DNA of 64,000 nucleotides, taken from CAVTLG01 sp963802635 (GTDB lineage: Bacteria; Chloroflexota; Ktedonobacteria; Ktedonobacterales; Ktedonobacteraceae). Numbering within the stretch: the first letter of the stretch is position 1; the number at the start of each line of letters is the position of its first letter. The stretch covers positions 1,240,001 to 1,304,000 of the forward strand of contig CAWDJJ010000001.1 in NCBI GenBank assembly GCA_963802635.1. The letters are read 5' to 3'. Under the pieces are notes generated by a model, which searched no databases, was not told the DNA's origin, and saw only the letters and a list, made by a program, of their open reading frames with translations. Positions 46,934-54,947 of the stretch are shown here, one piece after another. The position numbers and the translations under genes were made by a program.

Positions 46934-46986
46934 TAGGGAGATGAACATCATCTCTCATCTCTTGCAAAAGGCTCCATTAAAGAACT

Positions 46987-47013
46987 GCTCCATTGGAGCT
47001 TTCTTCTTTTTTT
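46987..47013 (+). terminator. Rho-independent terminator after paralog 2
   Basis: GCTCC-ATT-GGAGC (46987-46999) with a following T-run (TTCTTCTTTTTTT). It is the same structure as at 45967, just before the promoter of the next unit. Confidence 0.7.
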
Positions 47014-47148
47014 GCGTTATGCTATAGTTATATTGCCTTGTACTCAGATGAGAACTGTGCCGCAGCATAGTTCTCAGGTTATGAGTATTACTACATAAGG
47101 ACAGTGAGCGGGACGACGAGCAGATATTCTACTTAGCAGAGGTTATGT
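47014..47148 (+). promoter_or_regulatory. Shared promoter-leader, copy 3, reading into the kinase gene
   Basis: TGCTATAGTTA at about 47020-47030 is the same extended -10. A palindrome remnant (47030-47088) follows, then GTGAGCGGGACGACGAGCAG and GCAGAGGTTATGT, ending exactly at the kinase ATG. The kinase start codon aligns with the mini-ORF start of copies 1 and 2. Confidence 0.6.
47030..47088 (+). repeat. Partial palindromic element in leader copy 3
   Basis: ATTGCCTTGTACTCAGATGAG and an inner hairpin (GAACTGTGCCGCAGCATAGTTC) are present; the GTTTCTGAATGC end is missing. Confidence 0.6.
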
Positions 47149-49020
47149 ATGATTGATTATATAGGACAGCAGCTTGGCAACTACCAGCTTACGCGTCTTT
47201 TAGGCGAAGGTAGCTTTGCCCAGGTCTACCTCGGAGAACATATCTATCTCGGCACCCAGGCAGCCATCAAAGTCATCAACACTCAATTAATGGACGAGCC
47301 AGTAGACTGGTTCCGTACAGAGGCCCGTACCATCGCGCATCTTGTTCATCCAAACATTGTACGCGTGCTCGAATTTGGCATGAACGGCAACACCCCATTT
47401 CTCGTACTGGACTACGCACCCAACGGCACACTCCGTCAGCGTCATCCCCGAGGCAAACCTCTCCCGCTCCCCATCGTTGTCTCTTATGTTAAACAGATGG
47501 CCTCAGCTTTACAATACGCGCACAACGAGAAGTTTATTCACCGGGACGTCAAGCCAGAGAACATGCTCCTGGGCCGACACGACGAAATTCTTCTCAGCGA
47601 CTTCGGTATCGCGCTGATAGCTCAGACATTTCAAAGCCAGAATATGCAGAACATTGCTGGCACGGCAGCATACATGGCACCCGAGCAAATACAAGGCAAA
47701 CCTCGACCGGCCAGCGATCAATACTCTCTGGGCATTATTGCCTACGAATGGCTAGTTGGTGAGCGGCCTTTTGATGGCTCATTGACCGAAATTATCTCGC
47801 AGCAAATCGCCGTCTCCCCACTCCCCTTACGTAGAAGGATGCCAACGCCTGTGCCTGCCGTTGAGCAAGTCGTGATGAAAGCGCTAGAGAAGAACCCGGA
47901 CAGGCGCTTCAGCAGCATCCGCGAGTTTGCTCTGGCCCTGGAGCAAGCTAGCCAATTCTCTACATTCACTGCTGAACGCGCGGCTATTCCCGCTATAACT
48001 AGCGGGACACCCGCCACTATCCTTTCCTTCAAGGGACCTATTGTATCGCGCGTACCTGTGGCACCACCTGCTCCCGCGCCTATCGTGCCTATCGTACAGA
48101 CAGAACCTATAGGCACCATCATTTGCAGCTACCAGAGACATCAGCGCGCCATCAGTTCCTTATCCTGGTGGTTCGATGGCACGCGTATTATCTCCGTCAG
48201 CAATGACAAGACAGTGCATGTCTGGGATGCCAGAACGGGTAAAAAAGTACAAATCTACCAGGATACATCTGCTGCCGTGTGCCTGGTAGCAGGATCACCA
48301 GATGGCTCGCGCATTGTCACCGTGGGGACTGACGCTCTGGTGCGCGTTTGGGATTCCGCTGCCAATCGCCTGGTTATCACTTACCGTGGTCACGCGGGAT
48401 ACGCAGTCAACGCCATCGCCTGGTCGCCCCAGTCACAACTGCTTGCCAGCGCCTCTAGCAACGGCACCGTACACGCGTGGGATGCCACAACAGGACAGCC
48501 ACTCGCTATCTACCGAGAGCATACGGACAGCGTAAACACGCTAGCATGGTCTCCCTACGAAACGGTATCACCATTCGGGTACAGCATCGTTTCTGCTGGT
48601 GATGACGCAACAGTGCGAACCTGGGAAGCTGCTACTGGCCGCACCATCGCACTTTATCGTGGACAACTGGTCAGAGTTTTGAGTGTGGCCTGGTCACCAC
48701 GTGTCTATGCATCGTCCTCACGTGTGGCCTGTGGCAGAGCAGATGGCATGGTACAGATGTGGGACACAACCACAGACCGCGAAGTATTGAGCTATCGCTA
48801 TGTAGCTCCCATCTCCGTAGTCGCCTGGTCGCCTGATGGGAAACGTTTTGCCTACGCCAGTGACAACCAGAACATAGAAGTGTGGGATACTACCACCAAT
48901 CTCAAGCTATGCACCTTCTCCCACAGGGCTCCAGTGCGTGTCATGGCCTGGTCCCCTGATGGCCGATATATTGCCTCTGGTGGGGATGATACCAGTATAC
49001 AGGTCTGGATGGCCCCTTAG
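47149..49020 (+). CDS. Serine/threonine protein kinase fused to WD40 repeats
   Basis: 623 residues. The kinase domain spans about 12-275: P-loop LLGEGSFAQVYLG, the VAIK-type lysine in AAIKVIN, HRDVKPEN catalytic loop, DFG, and an APE motif in YMAPEQ. A Pro-rich hinge (about 290-325) joins about seven WD40 blades (HVWDARTGKK, RVWDSAANRL, HAWDATTGQP and so on) to the end. There is no membrane helix, so it is cytoplasmic. Bacterial proteins of this kind are thought to phosphorylate targets bound by the propeller. The leader is shared with the two adjacent charged genes, which suggests joint regulation. Confidence 0.93.
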   Translation: MIDYIGQQLGNYQLTRLLGEGSFAQVYLGEHIYLGTQAAIKVINTQLMDEPVDWFRTEARTIAHLVHPNIVRVLEFGMNGNTPFLVLDYAPNGTLRQRHPRGKPLPLPIVVSYVKQMASALQYAHNEKFIHRDVKPENMLLGRHDEILLSDFGIALIAQTFQSQNMQNIAGTAAYMAPEQIQGKPRPASDQYSLGIIAYEWLVGERPFDGSLTEIISQQIAVSPLPLRRRMPTPVPAVEQVVMKALEKNPDRRFSSIREFALALEQASQFSTFTAERAAIPAITSGTPATILSFKGPIVSRVPVAPPAPAPIVPIVQTEPIGTIICSYQRHQRAISSLSWWFDGTRIISVSNDKTVHVWDARTGKKVQIYQDTSAAVCLVAGSPDGSRIVTVGTDALVRVWDSAANRLVITYRGHAGYAVNAIAWSPQSQLLASASSNGTVHAWDATTGQPLAIYREHTDSVNTLAWSPYETVSPFGYSIVSAGDDATVRTWEAATGRTIALYRGQLVRVLSVAWSPRVYASSSRVACGRADGMVQMWDTTTDREVLSYRYVAPISVVAWSPDGKRFAYASDNQNIEVWDTTTNLKLCTFSHRAPVRVMAWSPDGRYIASGGDDTSIQVWMAP

Positions 49021-49077
49021 CATTTTCGTCTTTCAACTTACTTGAGGTGACAGAGGGACAACCAGCAGAGATTTGTG

Positions 49078-49533
49078 CTATGCAAACATTTCCTGGTGGG
49101 CTGCTATCATCTGTAGCAGCGTCTGTAAGCCTTGCTGTGCTCCCTGGCGTTGCGACTCGCTCAATGTCGTGGCCGCTACGAATTCATCTTCATCGAGCAC
49201 GTGCATCGTGCCCACGGCATCGACCCAGACGTCCAGGTAGAGATCAACTTGCTCGATACGTTCTTTAAAGATCTGTGCTGGCTCCGCCACGTTGCAATAC
49301 CAGCCCTTGTGTCTCCCAGCCGGATCGCTGATCGCAAAAATGTTGAACCAACGATCACTATAATAGTATTCAAGAAAGCGATCTCCTGGTTCAAAGCGAG
49401 TATATCCCAGATCGCGCGCAGGAGATGTCCATTGAGCCTGAATGACGACGCTCGTAGTAGTGTGTGCAAGCACTTCACCCTCGTAGCGCGCGCGCACCTG
49501 TCCGCTAGCATCCCGTTTGATCACGCTGATCAT
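49078..49533 (-). CDS. DUF402 family protein
   Basis: 151 residues, ATG at 49533 behind AAGGAGAC. Features of DUF402 (FomD-like hydrolase fold) are visible: EYYYSDRWFNIFAI, HKGWYCNVAEP, VDLYLDVWVDA and VLDEDEF, whose acidic residues bind divalent metal in studied relatives. Family members hydrolyse nucleotides or nucleotide-linked phosphonates; the substrate here is unknown. It follows the isomerase gene on the same strand by 18 bp, so they form a unit. Confidence 0.85.
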   Translation of the reverse strand: MISVIKRDASGQVRARYEGEVLAHTTTSVVIQAQWTSPARDLGYTRFEPGDRFLEYYYSDRWFNIFAISDPAGRHKGWYCNVAEPAQIFKERIEQVDLYLDVWVDAVGTMHVLDEDEFVAATTLSESQRQGAQQGLQTLLQMIAAHQEMFA

Positions 49534-49551
49534 CGGTGTCTGTCTCCTTGC

Positions 49552-50379
49552 TTACGCCTGCATCAGTTGCCGAATAAAGGCCAGACTCTCACACAACCGG
49601 GTAATATCTACCTGCCCATTCGTGTAAATCGCAGGTGCCTCCAGACTAATATTACCGACAAAACAACGCTGTTTGAGACGCGTGAAAAACTGTGGAAAGT
49701 CAATCGTACCCTCGCCAGGTTGGAGATAGCGACGTTGTCCGTCAACAAATGGATGACCATCAAAGTCTTTGATATGCACATGTCGCACCAGATTTTGCTG
49801 CCACAGCCACAGCGTTTCAAACACCCTGCTCAGTTGATCGTAGGTTGCCAGGAACTCCGTATCGAGTGCGATACTGCAGCGGGGATCACACGTTAGCGCC
49901 CGCTGGACATTTTTGAGGGGATCAAAGTGCCGCCCCGGAATCGTCTCAATCGCTAGTGACTGCCCATACTGCGCCGTGATATCCAGGCATTGACCTAATA
50001 CCTGTAAATTATTATCCAGGTTGTCATCCAGGTTCGGCCAGTTCCACAAATGTAGGATCAGTACCTTGCTACCCAGTAAACTGCCCATGCGGCAATTCTC
50101 AGCCAGCAACTGTACGCCACGTTCACGCTCAAGCGGATCGGACTGCCCAAGCGCGCTACCAATATTTTTCTCGGTATGGATAGCTGGGAATGCTAAACCG
50201 GATTGTTGCAGATCACGTGCAACACGCTCAATTTGTGTGTACCAGCTAGGATAAAACATCAGTTCGAAGCCATCCACAGCAAGCTGTGGACCATAGGTCA
50301 ATACGGCCTGGTACCCTGTGTGATCTGGATAGCGACTGAACGCTCCGGTTGAACATAGAAGTTGCGTCGAGTGGCTCAT
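49552..50379 (-). CDS. Sugar phosphate isomerase/epimerase-like TIM barrel protein
   Basis: I chose the ATG at 50379 (MSHSTQLLCSTGAF...); upstream sequence in frame overlaps a repeat. 275 residues with an AP-endonuclease-2/xylose isomerase-like barrel: GFELMFYPSWY, FPAIHTEKNIGS, LILHLWNWP, LAIETIPGRHFD, IALDTEFLA, VRHVHIKDFDG, GNISLEAPA. The ordered His, Glu and Asp residues suggest a metal site. The substrate is unknown. It precedes the DUF402 gene. Confidence 0.8.
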   Translation of the reverse strand: MSHSTQLLCSTGAFSRYPDHTGYQAVLTYGPQLAVDGFELMFYPSWYTQIERVARDLQQSGLAFPAIHTEKNIGSALGQSDPLERERGVQLLAENCRMGSLLGSKVLILHLWNWPNLDDNLDNNLQVLGQCLDITAQYGQSLAIETIPGRHFDPLKNVQRALTCDPRCSIALDTEFLATYDQLSRVFETLWLWQQNLVRHVHIKDFDGHPFVDGQRRYLQPGEGTIDFPQFFTRLKQRCFVGNISLEAPAIYTNGQVDITRLCESLAFIRQLMQA

Positions 50380-50460
50380 GTTGGGTGCTTTTCCGCCTTT
50401 CCAAATCATCCTATGCGAACGTTTATTCATTGTACAGTTTTTATTTGCGGAAAAGCAAAT

Positions 50461-50607
50461 ATATTGCCTTGCATTCAGATGAGAAATATGTCGCAGCATA
50501 TTTCTAGCAACCTCCTCTCTGTCAGATGAGCCGAAGGCTAGCCACGACAGTGGCGTTTCTGACAGCCTAAGAGGGACGAGAGTGGCGTTTCTGAATGCCT
50601 ATGGGTA
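50461..50607. repeat. Long copy of the palindromic interspersed element
   Basis: It begins ATATTGCCTTGCATTCAGAT and ends GTTTCTGAATGCCTATGGGT. The interior is extended by GAGCCGAAGGCTAGCC and two tandem AGTGGCGTTTCTGA units. Immediately to its right starts the TnpB element. Confidence 0.65.
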
Positions 50608-50619
50608 TATGCTAGAAAC

Positions 50620-51645
50620 ACAGTCCTGGAGAAGTAATCATAGTGCCTCGACTTTCGGAAACCCCTGCCTTTCAAGCCGGGGATGAGAAAGTCCTCCTTT
50701 CGGAGGCGCGATGGGATGGGTGAATATTCCCATTCCTCTTGATAAATCGATCTATATATGAGAGACTTTCTGCATGGAGAGAACCATCGTCGTCCAACTG
50801 CATCCGACACCTGAGCAGGCACGCACACTCAAGGAGACCCTTGAGCAACATACGGCCTGTTTCAATGCGGTCACCCGTGAAGGCTTTGACACGGGCTGCA
50901 GCAATGGTGTTGAGTTGCACAAACGGACGTACTATCCTCTGCGTGCCCAAGTATCCCGACCTTCCTGCACAACTGGTGTGTACTGCCCGTGTCAAAGCCA
51001 CGGAAGCCGTCACGTCTGCGCTCACCTGCAAGGCCAAGAAGCAGAAGGCGTATCCCAAAAAGGTTGAGCGTGCCAGCAAGCAAGGCAAGCCTATTGCTTC
51101 CTTCAAGCCCGTTCGATGTCCTCACAGTGAGTGCGTGGCTATCCGCTATGATGCTCGCTCGTACTGGGTCAAGTGGGATGAGAACCGATGCAGCCTTGCG
51201 ACCATCGCTGGACGGGTCGAATTGTCCTTCACGGTTCCCGCTCACCTCATGGCCTCTGTGGGGCACAAGACCGGTAGTGCTGATCTGTGCTTCCGCAACG
51301 GTCGCTACAGCCTGCACATCGTGGTGTCCATCCCTGAGCCAACCATTGAACCATCTCACGAGGTGATCGGGGTGGATCTGGGATTGAACCGACCCGCCGT
51401 GACCTCCAATCGTCACTTCCTTGGGCAGAGGCAATGGAAAGAACAGGAACGGCGCACCTTCCGATTGAAAAGAAAGCTGCAAGCCAAAGGCACTCGCTCG
51501 ACGAAGAGACACCTCAAAAAGCTGAGCAAGAAACAGTTTCGGCTCGGTATATCCTTGAGTGGTGGGCATCCCTGTCAAGATGCCTCTCGTGTCGGCTCTC
51601 ATGAGTCAGATGCAAGCCCCTCGGCTTCTGCCAGGGGTTCTTGAC
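50620..51645 (+). mobile_element. Degenerate IS200/IS605-type element
   Basis: Left-end hairpins are visible (CCCCTGCCTTTCAAGCCGGGG at 50666-50686; CCTCCTTTCGGAGG at about 50694-50707). The right end carries GCAAGCCCCTCGGCTTCTGC and CAGGGGTTCTTGAC at 51611-51645, typical of TnpB-carrying elements. No tnpA is present. The element ends 20 bp before serS. Confidence 0.65.
50774..51644 (+). pseudogene. TnpB-family RNA-guided nuclease remnant
   Basis: ATG at 50774. The first frame reads MERTIVVQLHPTPEQARTLKET... to YYPLRA. One base over, KYPDLPAQLVCTARVKATEAV continues to the RuvC-I motif VIGVDLGLNRPAV and a Lys/Arg-rich helix, then jumps after KKLSKKQFR to an unrelated end. One surplus base near 50940-50948 and an internal deletion are evident. 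The RuvC-II glutamate, zinc finger and RuvC-III aspartate are missing, so it cannot be a working nuclease. Confidence 0.8.
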
Positions 51646-51648
51646 GTG

Positions 51649-51657
51649 TGTTATACT
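51649..51657 (+). promoter_or_regulatory. Extended -10 element directly before serS
   Basis: TGTTATACT ends 7 nt before the serS ATG, so transcription should begin at or next to the start codon. There is no ribosome-binding site, pointing to a leaderless mRNA. Confidence 0.45.
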
Positions 51658-51664
51658 ATTCCAT

Positions 51665-52936
51665 ATGCTCAATCTTGATTTTATTTGTCAGCATCCCGCA
51701 GTGGTACGAGACGCATTACGAAAACGTCGTGATAGCCGCGATGTGGATGAAATAGTGCGTTTAGCCGAGCAGCGGCGTGCTCTTGCCACGCGGAATGATG
51801 GCCTCTACGCCTCGCTCAAAACGCTCAAAGCGGCGCAACGTACGGCCTCCAGTAACCAGCGGACGACCCTGTATAAACAAATCAAAGCCATCTCGGAGGA
51901 GATCCAGCAGTTGGAATTGCAGAGCGCGGATATCGATGCGCACCTGCAAACACTGCTGCTTAGCTTGCCAAATCTACCACATGCCAGTGTGCGTGAGGGC
52001 GATGGCTCAACACGGGGTGACGAGGTGCGCTGCTGGGGTATGCCCCCTAACTTCCAGTTTACGCCGCAAGCGCATTGGGATCTGGGGACACGCTTAGATA
52101 TTATTGACAGCGAGAGCGGCGCAAAGATTGCGGGTAATCACTTCGTCACACTCAAAGGCGCAGGCGCACGCCTGGAACGCGCCTTGATCTCATTCATGCT
52201 CGATGTACATACACGAGAGCACGCCTACACCGAGATTATGCCGCCGCAACTCGTCAAGCGCTCCTTGATGCTAGAGTCCGGGCAACTGCCTCAGTTTGAG
52301 AATCAGGTCTATGTCATACCAGAAGACGAATTGTATCTCAATCCAACCGCAGAGGTACCTCTCGTTGGCATGCAGAGCAACACGGTGCTAGCCCAGGCAG
52401 CCTTACCGCTGCGCTATGTTGCCTGGACGACCGCATTTCGCCGGGGAACTGGCTCTGTGTCACGTCATACAAAGGGCCTGTTGCGCTTGCATCAATTTAA
52501 TAAAGTTGAATTATTTCAGTATGTTCAACCACAAGATTCGTACATGGTATTAGAACAGATGGTGCAGCATGCAGAGCATATTCTACAAATGCTGGAATTA
52601 ACGTACCGCATCGTTGAACTCGATACGGCTGCGCTGCCTTTCACGGCAGCAAAGACAGTAGATATTGATGTGTGGATGCCTGGCATAGGTGATTATATTG
52701 AAATTTCGTCGGCGAGCAATTGTGAAGCATTCCAGGCACGGCGAGCTGATATTAAGTACCAATCTCATGATCACACGCATGCAGCGTATGTGCATACATT
52801 AAATGCATCAGGGTTGGCCGTTGGTCGTACTATGGCCGCCATACTGGAAACGTACCAGCAGGCTGATGGTTCTGTGATTATTCCGAAAGTGCTACGTCCC
52901 TATGTGGGAACGGCAGAGCTGTCGCCACCCGCTTGA
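51665..52936 (+). CDS. serS: Seryl-tRNA synthetase
   Basis: 423 residues, the normal length. The N-terminal coiled-coil arm (about 25-105) is followed by the class II core: motif 2 in YVAWTTAFRRGTGS and FNKVELFQYV, and motif 3 in SNCEAFQARRADIKY with LNASGLAVGRTMAAILE. It charges tRNA-Ser, whose UGA-decoding... anticodon-TGA gene lies 170 bp downstream on the same strand. The ATG at 51665 has no ribosome-binding site; the extended -10 upstream suggests leaderless translation. The gene is unbroken. Confidence 0.96.
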   Translation: MLNLDFICQHPAVVRDALRKRRDSRDVDEIVRLAEQRRALATRNDGLYASLKTLKAAQRTASSNQRTTLYKQIKAISEEIQQLELQSADIDAHLQTLLLSLPNLPHASVREGDGSTRGDEVRCWGMPPNFQFTPQAHWDLGTRLDIIDSESGAKIAGNHFVTLKGAGARLERALISFMLDVHTREHAYTEIMPPQLVKRSLMLESGQLPQFENQVYVIPEDELYLNPTAEVPLVGMQSNTVLAQAALPLRYVAWTTAFRRGTGSVSRHTKGLLRLHQFNKVELFQYVQPQDSYMVLEQMVQHAEHILQMLELTYRIVELDTAALPFTAAKTVDIDVWMPGIGDYIEISSASNCEAFQARRADIKYQSHDHTHAAYVHTLNASGLAVGRTMAAILETYQQADGSVIIPKVLRPYVGTAELSPPA

Positions 52937-53089
52937 GGAGCTTTCGGCATGGTGAACGCCGCAAGTTCACTCGCAAACCCGGCATCAGCAAGAGAACCGA
53001 AAGTTGGCAACGGTGTAGGGGTTCGTTCTGTACAAATAGGCTAATTGGGGGAAAATTTCTAGCAAAGACTTCCAATTAGACACAGGGTA

Positions 53090-53098
53090 TGCTATAGT
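53090..53098 (+). promoter_or_regulatory. Extended -10 of tRNA-Ser
   Basis: TGCTATAGT at 53090-53098 ends 6 bp before the first tRNA base, so the transcript may begin at the mature 5' end. The same extended -10 occurs in the kinase leaders. Confidence 0.5.
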
Positions 53099-53104
53099 AA
53101 TTCT

Positions 53105-53188
53105 GGAAGGATGGCAGAGTGGTCTAATGCGGCTGTCTTGAAAACAGCTGGGTTAACAGCCCCGGGGGTTCGAATCCCTCTCCTTCCG
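53105..53188 (+). tRNA. tRNA-Ser (anticodon TGA)
   Basis: 84 nt with acceptor GGAAGGA / TCCTTCC and discriminator G. The anticodon stem is GCTGT..ACAGC with loop CTTGAAA (anticodon TGA). A long variable arm typical of class II serine tRNAs and a T arm with GGTTCGAATCC are present. CCA is not encoded. It lies downstream of serS. Confidence 0.96.
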
Positions 53189-53462
53189 TCAGATGGTAGC
53201 CTATGCTGTCTTGACGCACGATATGTCTGCATGAAGGTCCTCTTGAGGTGCTGGAGAGTCACCGGTTTTGCCTGAGCCGCGTTTGACATTGCTTGTCAAA
53301 TTCAAGATGCCTTGCTCAAATCTCTGTCGCAATGTACTGTGTGTACGTTGTGTAGATAGTACGATAAATTGTAGTGGCCTCTCGCACAGGAAGAGGAACC
53401 AACGTACTGTTGGTCAGATTTTCTGTATAGAGAGCCGTTTTCTGGATGGACGGTGAAATAGA

Positions 53463-54833
53463 GTGTTGCTGATTGGTACGTTAGAGCAGTTTCGTTTAAC
53501 GAGCGTGTTACAGCGCGTTGAGACGTATGAAAAGACCGGTTTACTCGTACTGCAGCAGGGAGCGTACTGGGTAGAATTCTACTTGCGCGATGGGCAGTTA
53601 TTGTGCATCGGTCCTCTTCGCACCAATGCCACATTAGGAGAACGCCTGTTACAAGATGGCGTTATCTCTCCAAGGGTTCTGCGAGAAACATTGCTCGTTA
53701 TCGGCGATGCTGAACAAAGCGAGACATGCGTCGCCAGAACGTTGATGGAATTGGGTTATGTGAGCCGCGACGAGTTGCGCACATGGGCTATTCAAAAGGC
53801 GGTCGATGTACTCAATGCGCTTGTGTTATGGCAACAGGGCAACATCTATTTTGACGAAGGGCTACCCTCACCGGCTGGTCGTTTGCTAGTAGCGATATCT
53901 TTCACCTCTCTCCTGGAGATGGTGACTCCTGCTCAATCTGCGCAAGTCACATATACGCCATTTGAGCCAGATGTTGTGCAAGAACAACAGCCAACGCTGC
54001 CAACAACGCCGCAAGCGGATGTGGTCTACATTCTTGGCGCGCCTGAACAAGAGCAATATGCTGATACTCCCACCTCTTATATCTCGTCTCCATTATCTGA
54101 TGCCTTGCCTCAGTCGCTCTCGACGCCCGAGTTCCCATCTTTTGCGGATGTTGATGATAGCGTTTTCTCATCTTTTGCTGATTTGAACGACACGAGTGAG
54201 CCATCACCAACGCCCTCTATACAACCTGTGCCGGTCATGAATCCAGTCACTCCAAGACGTATCAACACAGAATTCATGCAGCCGAACATGGTGCTCTTCC
54301 CAGTAGACCTTTCAGCCTTCCGTGAACAGAATCCGCAGATCCAGGTGACACCTGACCAATGGAGGCTGCTGACACGTGTCGATGGTCAGACGTCATTGCA
54401 AATGGCCTGCCAGGAATTATCGATGCTCCCCGAGTTAGTTTGCCAAGTTGCTGGCGAGTTGATAGTTGAGAGTTTAATTTATGTAAGCTTGCCTACGCAA
54501 GTGCCGACGAAAGAGCTTTCCCCTGCTTCGCGTGAGCTGGCGATGTCTGGCATGAATAATGGGTACCTGACACCGGGTGCTGCAGCTATGGCTGCTTCTC
54601 CATGGTCCGCTGTTTTGCCTCCTGAGCCTACAGACGAGGTGGCATCCTTTGCATCCGCGATCCCTTTTGAGACGCAGTCGCAATGGGGCAATGGTGGAAA
54701 TGGCGCAACCTTTGTGCCTGGACGTGGCTGGGTAGCGTCACCACCGCCGCTATCGTCCTACCCATCCAGCACCTCTATAATGAACGGCAACGAAATGTAT
54801 GCACAGGTCAGCGGGAGTGGCGTCTATCGCTAG
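53463..54833 (+). CDS. DUF4388 (PATAN-type) protein
   Basis: 456 residues. A GTG at 53463 is the apparent start, with a weak ribosome-binding site. The N-terminal ~170 residues form a DUF4388 module (LIGTLEQFRLTSVLQRVETYEKTGLLVLQ, FYLRDGQLLCIGPLR, IQKAVDVLNALVLWQQGNIYFDEG), which in other bacteria acts in signalling and gliding control. A long Pro/Ser/Thr-rich disordered stretch follows, with a helical segment around 275-330 (DQWRLLTRVDGQTSLQMACQ). It is followed by an AAA+ activator gene on the same strand, probably its partner. Confidence 0.8.
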   Translation: MLLIGTLEQFRLTSVLQRVETYEKTGLLVLQQGAYWVEFYLRDGQLLCIGPLRTNATLGERLLQDGVISPRVLRETLLVIGDAEQSETCVARTLMELGYVSRDELRTWAIQKAVDVLNALVLWQQGNIYFDEGLPSPAGRLLVAISFTSLLEMVTPAQSAQVTYTPFEPDVVQEQQPTLPTTPQADVVYILGAPEQEQYADTPTSYISSPLSDALPQSLSTPEFPSFADVDDSVFSSFADLNDTSEPSPTPSIQPVPVMNPVTPRRINTEFMQPNMVLFPVDLSAFREQNPQIQVTPDQWRLLTRVDGQTSLQMACQELSMLPELVCQVAGELIVESLIYVSLPTQVPTKELSPASRELAMSGMNNGYLTPGAAAMAASPWSAVLPPEPTDEVASFASAIPFETQSQWGNGGNGATFVPGRGWVASPPPLSSYPSSTSIMNGNEMYAQVSGSGVYR

Positions 54834-54947
54834 CTTCAATCCCTGCGAGTGGGGTTATAGAACACAAAACTCTAAGAGATCTAGTGAAGATACACTAAAA
54901 TATGCTGTTGGGATTGCCCATTGTGTGGCGAGATGGAGCTATGTGGG

